From Candidatus Poribacteria bacterium (lineage in GTDB: Bacteria; Poribacteria; WGA-4E; WGA-3G), in contig JAPOZO010000026.1 in NCBI GenBank assembly GCA_026706025.1, forward strand, positions 1 through 64,000: a DNA stretch of 64,000 nucleotides, in the 5' to 3' direction. The notes beneath the pieces were generated by a model. It had not been told where the DNA came from. It worked only from the letters and a program-made list of their open reading frames with translations, and made no database searches. Below, piece by piece: positions 8,126 through 16,802 of this stretch; position 1 is the first letter of the stretch; each line of letters starts with the position of its first letter. The position numbers and the translations under genes were made by a program.

Positions 8126-10471
8126 ATGCTGAAAAGGTTTTTGAGTAGTATTCTCTTAATTTGCGTCCTGCTTATCGCTTTCTGGATTCGTACCCAAGGT
8201 ATAAGTAGAATACCCGACGGGCAGTTTACTGGATATGATGCTTATCTCTATTACTGGCAAGCAAATATCATTTCCGAACACGGGGATCTCCCAGAACGTG
8301 ATATGCACCGTTGGTTACCCCTCGGTAGAGATTTAGGGCAAACCCTGAATCTCTACTCTTTTGCCCTCGCTTACGGGCACAAAGCAATCTCCTTATGCTT
8401 CCCAAATGTCTCGCTTTATCATGTCTCTGTTTATGCACCACCCATCTGTTTTGTTATCGGTCTCGGTGTGCTTTGTCTTTTCCTTTATCACACCTATGGA
8501 CTCCTCTTTTCTGGCATCGTTGGTGTACTCTTAGCAACCTTTCTCGGCACCATCGGACGCAGCTCCGCCGGTTTTGGAGATCGGGACAGTTGGTGCTTTA
8601 TGCTCGCTGTCCTTGCCGCCACAACCTATCTTGCGTCTTTGCAAACACAACACCCGCGTAAACGTATTTTATGGAGCCTTGCAAGCGGTGGTGTTGTTTT
8701 CCTCGGTGGTCTCAGCTGGGAGGCTTTCGGTTTTTTTGTTTTAATGATAGTTGCTGTAGAACTCTGGAAATTCTGCACCACAGATAGCGAACAACATCTA
8801 ACAGAATACATCTTGTGGGTGTTCATGTTCGTACCGGGGCTCTATCTTGTCAGTCCTGCGTATCGAAATGGTTATGGGTTCGCAGCACATGTCACCGCTC
8901 TGCTGCTCTTCCCCCCACTCGTTATCCTCGGAATCCGCAGTGTCAGGTATCTGCTTCTCGATTTTTTCCAACAACTCCGACCCTACGCACGCCCTCTCGC
9001 CTGGCTTCTAACACTTAGTAGCATCGCATTGGGTATCATTTATCTTCTGATCAACCTTGATAACTTTGATCATACCGCTTATCAGTTTAGCGAAAACCGT
9101 TTAATGCGAAGCATCGGGGAGCTTGCTAACCCACGTTTTGACTACTGGATGGAACGCTATGGAAGTTTCTTTATCTTAGGCAGTCTCGGATTCGTCATTG
9201 AAAGCCTCCGGATCTGGCGATGGAAAGCCATACCTCTGGCAGCTTCTCTCACTCTCTTCTTTACAACCACTTTTTTCCGATGGCCCATTAGTCAATGGAT
9301 CGGTACAGATGTATGCAATATACTCTTTTTCGCTTCGTTTGCACTCGTGCCTATCGGAATCGGTATTGCAAGCCACCGAACAGAAAACTCACCAACGGAA
9401 TTTGTAATGCTTCTCGTTATCGCGTGGGCACTCCTATGGATAGGTCTCGCGCGCGGTGGGAAACGATTTGACTTCTTTATCGGCGTTCCTATTGCCTTTG
9501 GCACTGCCTCACTGCTATGTCACCGTTCTCTACAACTCATAGAAAAACTAAAAACAACTAAAAGACTGCCCGCTCATTTCAAGGAACCTTGGGTCGTCGC
9601 TTGTATCACAGCCATAGTGTTTATTCCCCTGCTTCTTTGGGCACCCTTGGGGGGGCACGCTACACGCGCCCTGAAAAACGCCAAGAAAATCCGAGGACCG
9701 ATTCCTGGACGAGGAGAAGTATTAGAGACATTTCAGTGGATGAATTCTACACTCCCAGATAATAGCGTTATGGCGGCGCATTGGAGCCATGGCAGTCAAC
9801 TCAACATCTTTGGTGGTGTCAAAACTATTATTGACCAAGACCATTATTTACCGCACTGGATCCATCTTTACTACCGACATGTCTTCAGTGCCCAGTCCGA
9901 GCGAGAAGCACTCTCTTTTCTCATCACTCATGGAGCAACACATCTTATGTTGACACAAAACGAGGTTATTAGATTATCACGAAGCCTTTCCTTCATCGGT
10001 AGTGACAAAAAGGCAGATCGCCGCTTTGGTCTCACTAAACTGGACCGAAACAGAAAAACTGCAACTGAAACATATACCAAGTTACTACCGCGGCGCGGCA
10101 CTCCTTTGGAATCCATTGAGGTTGTTAGCATTACCCCTGAAAAGCGACTTGTGACTATTCAATTCAAAACACAGGATACTGTGACCAAAGAGGTGGTATG
10201 GAACGCCAACATCCCCTCAGTAATAGAACTTGGAACAAGTGGTATGATACTCTATTTTGACTTTGAAGGTAAACCCTACATCGGTTACTACATTTCCCCA
10301 ATCGGTTGGAACAGTCTCGCAGTTAAACTATTCATACGTGGTGAGCATAGCACAGCCTTCATACCTGTCTATCCGGTTAACAAAAAGGATTTTGCCAAAC
10401 TCAAAGTTTGGAAAATTCACTATCCGTCTGATATAAAGCCAAATCCCAGATATCTTGCAACTGAACCTTAG
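8126..10471 (+). CDS. STT3/AglB-like oligosaccharyltransferase (GT66-type) membrane protein
   Basis: The 781-aa product has a multi-span N-terminal half (roughly 12 hydrophobic segments up to about 525) and a soluble C-terminal domain. STT3 proteins transfer lipid-linked glycans to Asn in N-x-S/T on the outer face of the membrane. A first acidic motif is seen in GYDAYLYYW (Asp38) and a second in GFGDRDSW (Asp152, Asp154), both as in STT3/AglB. At the start of the soluble domain, where WWDYG is expected, this protein has HWSHG (552-556), followed by a fitting IIDQDHY. That change in the sequon-reading motif is notable, so function may be altered. It sits directly after four peptides with Asn sequons. 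A GT39-like mannosyltransferase or a catalytically altered relative remains possible. Confidence 0.72.
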   Translation: MLKRFLSSILLICVLLIAFWIRTQGISRIPDGQFTGYDAYLYYWQANIISEHGDLPERDMHRWLPLGRDLGQTLNLYSFALAYGHKAISLCFPNVSLYHVSVYAPPICFVIGLGVLCLFLYHTYGLLFSGIVGVLLATFLGTIGRSSAGFGDRDSWCFMLAVLAATTYLASLQTQHPRKRILWSLASGGVVFLGGLSWEAFGFFVLMIVAVELWKFCTTDSEQHLTEYILWVFMFVPGLYLVSPAYRNGYGFAAHVTALLLFPPLVILGIRSVRYLLLDFFQQLRPYARPLAWLLTLSSIALGIIYLLINLDNFDHTAYQFSENRLMRSIGELANPRFDYWMERYGSFFILGSLGFVIESLRIWRWKAIPLAASLTLFFTTTFFRWPISQWIGTDVCNILFFASFALVPIGIGIASHRTENSPTEFVMLLVIAWALLWIGLARGGKRFDFFIGVPIAFGTASLLCHRSLQLIEKLKTTKRLPAHFKEPWVVACITAIVFIPLLLWAPLGGHATRALKNAKKIRGPIPGRGEVLETFQWMNSTLPDNSVMAAHWSHGSQLNIFGGVKTIIDQDHYLPHWIHLYYRHVFSAQSEREALSFLITHGATHLMLTQNEVIRLSRSLSFIGSDKKADRRFGLTKLDRNRKTATETYTKLLPRRGTPLESIEVVSITPEKRLVTIQFKTQDTVTKEVVWNANIPSVIELGTSGMILYFDFEGKPYIGYYISPIGWNSLAVKLFIRGEHSTAFIPVYPVNKKDFAKLKVWKIHYPSDIKPNPRYLATEP

Positions 10472-10534
10472 GAGTAACATCAAATTTGCAAAGGTAAATT
10501 TCTGTATTCGGCCATGTAAACTTGATACAAGTAT

Positions 10535-11095
10535 ATGATAGCAAACGCAGTAACGTTCCTAAGGCTTTTTTTAACCGTCGTAGTGGTGGCACTATTCAAC
10601 GTAAACTATTATCTTGACATAGGACTGATTGTAACAATCGCCGGTATCTTTATACTTGATGTTGTTGGTGGAATCATCGCCCGCAAATGTAACCAGACAA
10701 CCAAGTTAGGAACCATCCTTGATACCGTAGTAAACAGAAGTGTTGAAAATACTTTCTGGATTTATTTTACAGTAACTGGTTTGATTCCGTTATGGATGCC
10801 TATTACGGTCCTCGCTCGCGGTTTTTTCACAGATAACTTACAGCAGTGTATCCAACTATCAACAACTGGATGGGCACACATTTTAACCCGTTCTCGGACA
10901 ATCCATGCACTTTACGACATCGCCAAAATGAGTACTTTCCTTTGCCTCGCAGGCATTAGTGCTTTTAAACCTGAGAATCCCGTGATAGAACTAACAAGTA
11001 TAATACTCGCTACTGGCACCATTGGCTTTTGTATCCTCCGCGGGATTCCGCTATTCATAGAAACATGCAAAATTTTCACTGTTAACCCACAATAA
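10535..11095 (+). CDS. CDP-alcohol phosphatidyltransferase-like membrane protein, degenerate motif
   Basis: The 186-aa product has several hydrophobic spans. It also has a recognisable but altered CDP-alcohol phosphatidyltransferase signature: LDVVGGIIARK then GTILDTVVNR (about 46-73). The usual D-x2-D-G-x2-A-R-x8-9-G-x3-D-x3-D is present except that the second Asp is Gly and the last Asp is Asn. Family enzymes join a CDP-activated lipid to an alcohol. Loss of two metal-site acids suggests reduced or changed activity. It is 63 bp after the STT3-like gene in the same direction, which hints at a lipid carrier or membrane-lipid role in the same pathway. Confidence 0.65.
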   Translation: MIANAVTFLRLFLTVVVVALFNVNYYLDIGLIVTIAGIFILDVVGGIIARKCNQTTKLGTILDTVVNRSVENTFWIYFTVTGLIPLWMPITVLARGFFTDNLQQCIQLSTTGWAHILTRSRTIHALYDIAKMSTFLCLAGISAFKPENPVIELTSIILATGTIGFCILRGIPLFIETCKIFTVNPQ

Positions 11096-11195
11096 CACAG
11101 GATCCACAGCACAACCGGATTGCCTGCAATATTTTGTGCCTGATACGCATAAGTTGCAGGTATGTATGTCGCGACATAGGTAGATTTGTTTGGTA

Positions 11196-11455
11196 TTTAT
11201 AGTGAAACCTAAAAATAAATGGACACTTTAGAAAACAACAAACCTCTCCTTTGCTGGCGGGGTTTGATGAAGTTTCAGGAAATAATTCGGTATTTCCCCA
11301 GGTCCGGTAGGTACGATTTTGCGGCGTACTTGACCAAATGCGATCTGCATTCCTAACCGCACCGGGCTTCGTCGAAAAATTACTGAATTAATATTTTAAT
11401 CTTCATTACCCCCACCTTCTATAGGTGTATCGTTAATTGTAGGTTTTACTATAAA
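11196..11455. mobile_element. MITE-like element, family A copy 1
   Basis: The ends TTTATAGTGAAACCTA (from 11196) and TAGGTTTTACTATAAA (to 11455) form an imperfect 16-bp terminal inverted repeat. No ORF lies inside. It holds a degenerate copy of the hairpin module seen at 16697, 21104 and 48040, and nested inverted words (GGGGTTTGATGAAG near the left, CTTCATTACCCCC near the right). Its right end touches the next element. Confidence 0.65.
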
Positions 11456-11872
11456 TACTAAACTTTGGACAATTTGACAATTTTAAGATGGCCCTAAGGT
11501 TTCTGGTCGGACGTTATCTTTCGTAGCATAGGCTGTTAGCCTGTGTGCCTGTAGCATAGAAACCCCTTCGTATCGGAGCCGATTCTTGACGCGCTTGGGT
11601 GATTTTTCTCTAAGTTCCGAGACGGATTGAAACTCATAGAAAAATCCATGCACATGAGTTTTCTCTTTTCTCGCTTATCTTGTTAGGTTGCATCCCTACA
11701 CGCACAGGCTAACAGCCTATGCTACAAGAAATCCCTGTTTATAAGCAGCACGGAGTGGTAGTAAAAATAGGCTTCCAAACTCGAAAACTTAAGAGTCTTG
11801 TAGAAAGATCCCTTGATCCTTGAAAATTCAACCCAAATGTAATAGGAATTGTCCAAACTTTAGTATAAATAT
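11451..11872. mobile_element. MITE-like element, family B
   Basis: The end words TACTAAACTTTGGACAATT (from about 11456) and AATTGTCCAAACTTTAGTA (to about 11866) are inverted repeats with one mismatch over 19 bp. Inside, TAGCATAGGCTGTTAGCCTGTG (11524-11545) and CACAGGCTAACAGCCTATGCTA (11704-11725) form a second inverted pair. No transposase is encoded, so it would move only in trans. It lies directly before the ribosome site of the next gene and may supply or alter its promoter. Confidence 0.6.
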
Positions 11873-11890
11873 CAGAAAAGGAGGAATTCA

Positions 11891-12925
11891 TTGAAAAGTC
11901 AGGCAACATTTTTAACAAACGCCCTGCTTATATTCACTTTTGTGGCACTTACTTATGGAGACACGCCCAAGCAGATTCGACCCGATAGCCACGCCCCAAT
12001 TGGTGTGATGGGCGACCATGGACACAAAACTGGCGAAATGATGCTCTCGTACCGTTTCATGACAATGGACATGCGGGGCTTACAATCTGGAACTGTCCCC
12101 CTCAAAACCGCAGATGTCCTGAAAGATTTTATGATGGTACCAACACAAATGGATATGCAGATGCATATGCTCGGCGTAATGTTCGCGCCACACAACAGTA
12201 CCACATTTATGGGAATGATAAACTACCAACAACGTAACATGGAAATGGAGAGCATCCAGCAACACACACATGGCGAGCATAGAGAACCCGTTGGACATCA
12301 TGAAATGTCCAGTGTAGGCATCGGCGATACCAAATTAGAGGCACTTATTACGCTCTGGAAAACACCAGATTTGACGTTCCTTACCAACGTTGGTGTATCA
12401 TTCCGAACCGGTTCCATCGCACAAACGGGAAATGGTAAACAAACCCTACCGTATCCTATGCAACTTGGGAGCGGTTCTTTTGAAGCACGCCCAGGTATTA
12501 CGCTCTTTGGATTTTACAACACCTGGTCCTATGGTGGGCAATTGCGAGGCGCATTCCCTTTGCACACCAATTCCAGCGAGTACCGACATGGTGCCACCTT
12601 CGTTGTCACAGCATGGGGTGCGCGACGGATCAACAATTGGATTAGCCTCAGTAGCAGATTACTATTGTCACGACAAGGAAATATCACCGGAAGCAACCCA
12701 GATTTAAATATAGGCATGAGCCCCAGTCACCGCTCCGACTTTCGCGGGCACACGCGACTTGATTTCGCGGTCTCCTGCAATCTCACCGTTCCGACAGGCA
12801 CTTTTGCTGGGCAAAGATTTGCCATTGAGATGCAGATGCCCCTCTATCAAAACTTAAACGGAATTCAGCTCAAGAGTAAATGGCTACTCACCCTCGGTTG
12901 GCAATACGCCTTTAAGGTCTTATAG
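11891..12925 (+). CDS. Met/His-rich outer-membrane protein (phenol MetA-degradation/transporter-like family)
   Basis: The 344-aa product starts at TTG after AAAGGAGGAATT. It has a signal peptide (about 1-23), then HAPIGVMGDHGHKTGEMMLS with a run of Met and His (SYRFMTMDM, PTQMDMQMHMLG), and later strands typical of a beta-barrel (GIGDTKLEALITLWKTP, LPYPMQLGSGSFEARPG). This resembles a family often annotated as putative transporter and found near copper or heavy-metal genes. A copper-related role is inference from the Met/His richness. No terminator is seen after it. Confidence 0.65.
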   Translation: MKSQATFLTNALLIFTFVALTYGDTPKQIRPDSHAPIGVMGDHGHKTGEMMLSYRFMTMDMRGLQSGTVPLKTADVLKDFMMVPTQMDMQMHMLGVMFAPHNSTTFMGMINYQQRNMEMESIQQHTHGEHREPVGHHEMSSVGIGDTKLEALITLWKTPDLTFLTNVGVSFRTGSIAQTGNGKQTLPYPMQLGSGSFEARPGITLFGFYNTWSYGGQLRGAFPLHTNSSEYRHGATFVVTAWGARRINNWISLSSRLLLSRQGNITGSNPDLNIGMSPSHRSDFRGHTRLDFAVSCNLTVPTGTFAGQRFAIEMQMPLYQNLNGIQLKSKWLLTLGWQYAFKVL

Positions 12926-13164
12926 GGACAGGACACCAGTAGCCTGTTCAGTCTAAAATTTGGGTTTATTTTGAATCAACCGATTTATTTTATAGGACGC
13001 CAGGCGATGAATTGCCCTACTACGAACGAGTCCACCCACAATTCAAAGGTGGATAGACTACTGGCGAAGGAAAGGGTTCGTATTTCTAAAGTATCCACGT
13101 ATTTTCGGACTTCACCATATAAAAATTGGAATCCAAACACGGCATCCCGATATCTCAGATGGTC

Positions 13165-15357
13165 CTATTCTAAAAGGCGAAGAGCTTCTTCAATCTCGGT
13201 TTTGAGCGATTTGGCCCCCTCCTGCTCTGCAAGTTTTAGGGCAGCTTGGAAATCCGATTTTGCTTTTAAAACATCGCCCATTTCAACCTTTGAGCGTCCG
13301 CGTTTATAGTAGGCTTTGGCGTAATCCGGTTTTAGGTGGACAACCTTATCATAGTCTTCAATCGCACCGTTGTTATTCCCGAGGTTTGACTTCGCGTCTC
13401 CCCGAGTTTCGTAGGCTTCAGCAAGATCAGGATTCAGACGAATCGCCGTATCACAATCCTCAATAGCACCTTTATCGTCACCCAGATTGAACCTCGCATC
13501 AGCACGATTGACATAGACAACGGCAAGAACAGTATCTTTCGGACCAAGACGAATTGCCATATCACAGTCTTCAATCGCTCCTTTGCTATCACCTAAACGT
13601 AATTTCGCAAGTCCACGATTGACATAGGCAACGGCATCTGTCGGTTTAAGCCGAATAAGAGTATTGTAATCTTCAATAGCACCCTTATTATTGCTTAGGC
13701 GTAACTTCGCGGAGGATCGCCTGCGGTAGACGTAAACAACCAAAAGAGTATTCTGGGGATTAAGGCGAATCGCTTCATCATAGTCTTCAATAGCACCTTT
13801 ATAGTCGTCTAAGTGCAATTTCGCATCGGCACGATTGACATATGCGGTGGCAAGAATAGCATTTCCCGGTTTTAAACGAATCGCTTCATCATAATCTTCA
13901 ATAGCACCCTTCCTGTCTCTTAATTCTGTTTTTCTTAGACCGCGGTTGACGTATGCAGCAGCAAGAATAGCATTTCTCGGTTTTAAACGAATCGCTTCGT
14001 CATAGTCTTCAATAGCACCTTTCGCGTCGCCTACGTCTGACTTCGCGTCAGCACGCTTGACGTAGATAGTGGCAAGAATAATATTTCCCGGTTTTAAACG
14101 AATCGCTTCGTCATAGTCCTCAATCGCCCGCTTAGTATTTCCTAAGCTAGATTCTGCGTCAGCACGAATACCGTAGGCAGTGGCAAGAACAATAGTATCT
14201 TCCGGCTTTAGGCGAATCGCCGTGTCACAGTCTTCAATCGCTCCTTTATAGTCCCGTAAATCTTTCCTTGCAAGCCCCCTATTGACATAAGCATCGGCGT
14301 AATCTGGTTCAAGACGAATTGCTGTATCATAATCTTTGATAGCACCTTTATAGTCGCCTAATCCTTTCTTCGCAACACCCCGACTGGAATAGACATCCGA
14401 ATAATCCCTGCCGAGGCGAATGACAGTATTATAATCTTCAATAGCCCCCTTATAATTCCCCAAGTCTGATTTTACAAGTCCCCTTTTGAGATAAACATTG
14501 GCAAAATCGGGGTTTAGATGGATAGCTGTATCATAGGCTTCAATAGCCCCCTTATAATCGTCATCAAATTCTCTTTTTTTATCACCTTGATTGGCATAAG
14601 CATAGGCGTGTATAAGAGGCTCCGCTTGCCATTTTTCCAAAGGTTTCGCTTGTACCGGTATATCATCAAGCAACACCTTGATATGATTTGAAGGAACAAC
14701 AGCTCCCGAACTTCTCCTTTCCCCACCTTCCATAGAAATCGCTATCACCTCTCCTTTGTCGTTTAGCACCGGACCACCACTATATCCTGGAAGCAGTAAG
14801 GCTTTTATCCGATAGAAATCGGCAGTAGTTCGGCTTATTGTACCATTCTTGATTTTGCCTTCTGCTCCCTTATGGGTCCCTACAACAATAACTCTGTCAC
14901 CAGGTTTTACCATTTCACTATCACCAAGAGGCAGGGCTTCTACTTCTTCACCTTCAACTTTTAAGATAACCAAATCGCGTTTCGGATCACTCGCCATGAC
15001 CCCTTTGATAGTATATTGTGTCGGTTGATTAATTAGGTTTACACGCCAGTTATAGGATTTCCCATGGATGCCAGCAAGGACGTGAATATTGGTAACAATC
15101 AAATCACGCCGAATAAAGAAACCACTACCGTAACCTCCTGTTTCATCAGCAGCTTTACCAACCAAGATTACTGTGGCATCTTTCCCGATTTGCGCAATTT
15201 GTTGTTCGAGATTCGGGCGCGTAGTGGTTTTTTCGAGTTGTTCAGTTTTTTGCTTGACGCTCAAAGCACAAGATAAGAAAGCACATAGGGCAACGGCTCC
15301 AACTAACACTAATCCTTTTTCCAAGAAATTTAATACGACAGTTGATTGCAATTTCAC
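13165..15357 (-). CDS. Trypsin-like serine protease with about 13 TPR repeats
   Basis: The 730-aa product has a hydrophobic N-terminal anchor or signal (about 15-33) and a trypsin fold (about 55-225). The catalytic triad is visible as His92 (VTNIHVLAG), Asp128 (PKRDLVIL) and Ser193 (GYSGGPVL). From about 250 to 715, about thirteen tetratricopeptide units follow (A-Y-x-N-R-G-x-A-K then G-x-Y-K-G-A-I-E-D-Y). Such proteins are exported proteases whose TPR array binds partners. Several repeats are nearly identical in DNA (13840-14130), which indicates recent expansion. CTCCTTTATG on the plus strand at 15360 is the minus-strand ribosome site, supporting this start. Confidence 0.88.
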   Translation of the reverse strand: MKLQSTVVLNFLEKGLVLVGAVALCAFLSCALSVKQKTEQLEKTTTRPNLEQQIAQIGKDATVILVGKAADETGGYGSGFFIRRDLIVTNIHVLAGIHGKSYNWRVNLINQPTQYTIKGVMASDPKRDLVILKVEGEEVEALPLGDSEMVKPGDRVIVVGTHKGAEGKIKNGTISRTTADFYRIKALLLPGYSGGPVLNDKGEVIAISMEGGERRSSGAVVPSNHIKVLLDDIPVQAKPLEKWQAEPLIHAYAYANQGDKKREFDDDYKGAIEAYDTAIHLNPDFANVYLKRGLVKSDLGNYKGAIEDYNTVIRLGRDYSDVYSSRGVAKKGLGDYKGAIKDYDTAIRLEPDYADAYVNRGLARKDLRDYKGAIEDCDTAIRLKPEDTIVLATAYGIRADAESSLGNTKRAIEDYDEAIRLKPGNIILATIYVKRADAKSDVGDAKGAIEDYDEAIRLKPRNAILAAAYVNRGLRKTELRDRKGAIEDYDEAIRLKPGNAILATAYVNRADAKLHLDDYKGAIEDYDEAIRLNPQNTLLVVYVYRRRSSAKLRLSNNKGAIEDYNTLIRLKPTDAVAYVNRGLAKLRLGDSKGAIEDCDMAIRLGPKDTVLAVVYVNRADARFNLGDDKGAIEDCDTAIRLNPDLAEAYETRGDAKSNLGNNNGAIEDYDKVVHLKPDYAKAYYKRGRSKVEMGDVLKAKSDFQAALKLAEQEGAKSLKTEIEEALRLLE

Positions 15358-15671
15358 TTTCTCCTTTATGCGTAAATTTTAATCATTATAGCATATTATC
15401 TGTGGCACATTCAAGTCCTTATACTGAAAATTGCAATAAGTCACATAGGCACACCAACTGAACCAGCAACGTTGGTGAATCCAATTGTATTGACCATAAA
15501 CATCAAACAATTCGCCCTATTATAGGAGCGATGTTTCAACCACAACTTCACTTTCTCAATCGGTAATCCATCAACGTCCTTTAACGTTTTTTAAATTCCA
15601 AACAGTGTTTTCGGATCGTTTTTCTCGGTTTCTCACTTGATCCAATTCCACGTCCATGCTAAACTCACGGC
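15358..15671. other. Gene-free divergent intergenic region
   Basis: About 310 bp separate the protease gene and the cytochrome gene, which point away from each other. I see no repeat, hairpin or small ORF that stands out; both promoters should be here. Confidence 0.6.
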
Positions 15672-16577
15672 ATGAAAGTCTTTATCCAAATCGGACATGG
15701 CATCGTCGGTGCCGCTGTTATCTCAGGTCTATGTATCTATCAGGCAGGCAGTTTCGGTGAGGCGAGACATACTATTAGCATCATCGGTGCCATCGCCATC
15801 GTTATTGCCAGCCTCTACCTGCTGCGAAGTCGCTGGATCCGATGGGGCAATCGCCAAACATGGCTGAAATACCACCAACGCCTCGCCTCCTTAGGCTTAT
15901 GCTTGGTGCTATACCATTCAGCGTTCCAACCGCTCGCGTGGCATTCATGGCTGACGTTTCTACTCGCTTTGTCGAATTTAGGGACGGGTATTGCAGTGAG
16001 TCTAACCGCTCGTAAGACGAGACAGATTCTGCTCCGATGCCACCTCATCCTCGCACCAATCCTACTTGTCAGCATCGTCCTTCACGGACAACAAAAACTG
16101 GAGCACGACGAATTCTTCCCACTCACGGATGTCCACGACGTGCCTTGCGCAAGATGCCATACACCTGAACGCCTACTGTTTCATGTCAGTACAACCCTTC
16201 CTGAAGATTTGGACACGTCAGACACTATTCCTGAAGACTTGCACTGGTGGTTCTTACAAAATGAACGCAGAGTACCCACAACAGCACCTATCGCAATCAA
16301 GGAAAAAGGAAACGCTTGGACGGTCACCGATCCTGAAGATGGACACACCTATCACGTCCGGAAGGTCGCAGACCAAATCGCCATCCACGCCGATTCCGAT
16401 TACCGGAGTTATACCTGTCTCAAATGCCACGTGCATAACACAGAAGAGATTCAGTTAGTGCATGAACTGCACGGTGTTACCGAAGCACATAGATGCCTCA
16501 TCTGCCATCAGACCGAAATTGATGGCGTAACTTACGGACGACAGCGTTTCGATTGGGAATATGCACCGCACCGGTAA
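15672..16577 (+). CDS. Membrane triheme c-type cytochrome
   Basis: The 301-aa product has four predicted membrane helices (about 7-27, 33-53, 70-95, 115-138) with several His (KYHQRLASL, LYHSAFQPLAWH, RCHLILAP, LHGQQ) that could hold b-type haem, as in cytochrome b561 or ferric-reductase-like domains. The extracytoplasmic C-terminal part has three CxxCH haem c sites, at Cys159 (CARCH), Cys249 (CLKCH) and Cys275 (CLICH). This is a transmembrane electron carrier; donor and acceptor are unknown. A hairpin terminator follows at 16591-16627. Confidence 0.75.
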   Translation: MKVFIQIGHGIVGAAVISGLCIYQAGSFGEARHTISIIGAIAIVIASLYLLRSRWIRWGNRQTWLKYHQRLASLGLCLVLYHSAFQPLAWHSWLTFLLALSNLGTGIAVSLTARKTRQILLRCHLILAPILLVSIVLHGQQKLEHDEFFPLTDVHDVPCARCHTPERLLFHVSTTLPEDLDTSDTIPEDLHWWFLQNERRVPTTAPIAIKEKGNAWTVTDPEDGHTYHVRKVADQIAIHADSDYRSYTCLKCHVHNTEEIQLVHELHGVTEAHRCLICHQTEIDGVTYGRQRFDWEYAPHR

Positions 16578-16590
16578 ATTGACACAAAAA

Positions 16591-16627
16591 AACGGCTCGA
16601 ACACAGGATCCCTGTGCACAAGCCGTT
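16591..16627 (+). terminator. Hairpin after the cytochrome gene
   Basis: AACGGCT (16591-16597) pairs with AGCCGTT (16621-16627), and ACAGG-ATC-CCTGT pairs inside. A run of A precedes it and a T-rich stretch follows, so it could act in both directions for the convergent cytochrome and LamG genes. Confidence 0.65.
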
Positions 16628-16635
16628 CAGTTGTA

Positions 16636-16793
16636 TTTATAGTAAAACTTAGAATTATGTAGACACCTATCCTTTAACAAATACTCGTTCGTAGTAGGGC
16701 AATTCTGCGGTGTACTCACCCAAATGCGAAGTGCATTATTGCCCGTTGCGGCAGGAAGTGCCCTGATATTTTTAGGTTCACTACAGAATAAAA
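16636..16793. mobile_element. MITE-like element, family A copy 2
   Basis: The ends TTTATAGTAAAACTTAGAA (from 16636) and TTTTTAGGTTCACTACAGAA (to about 16789) form imperfect terminal inverted repeats. The middle carries the 48-bp hairpin module (16697-16744) with arms GGGCAAT and ATTGCCC. Nothing is encoded. Confidence 0.6.
16697..16744. repeat. Covarying hairpin module, copy at 16.7 kb
   Basis: Arms GGGCAAT (16697-16703) and ATTGCCC (16738-16744) enclose the conserved TGCGGTGTAC and AAATGCGAAGTGCATT words. The interior is nearly the same as that at 48040-48087, but both arms differ in a matched way. Confidence 0.65.
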
Positions 16794-16802
16794 ATAGAGA
16801 CT

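Noticed and set aside
13300-14640. Regularly spaced repeats (about 102 bp) resembling a CRISPR-like array
   Set aside because: They are in frame in one long gene and encode TPR units; there are no unique spacers or cas genes.
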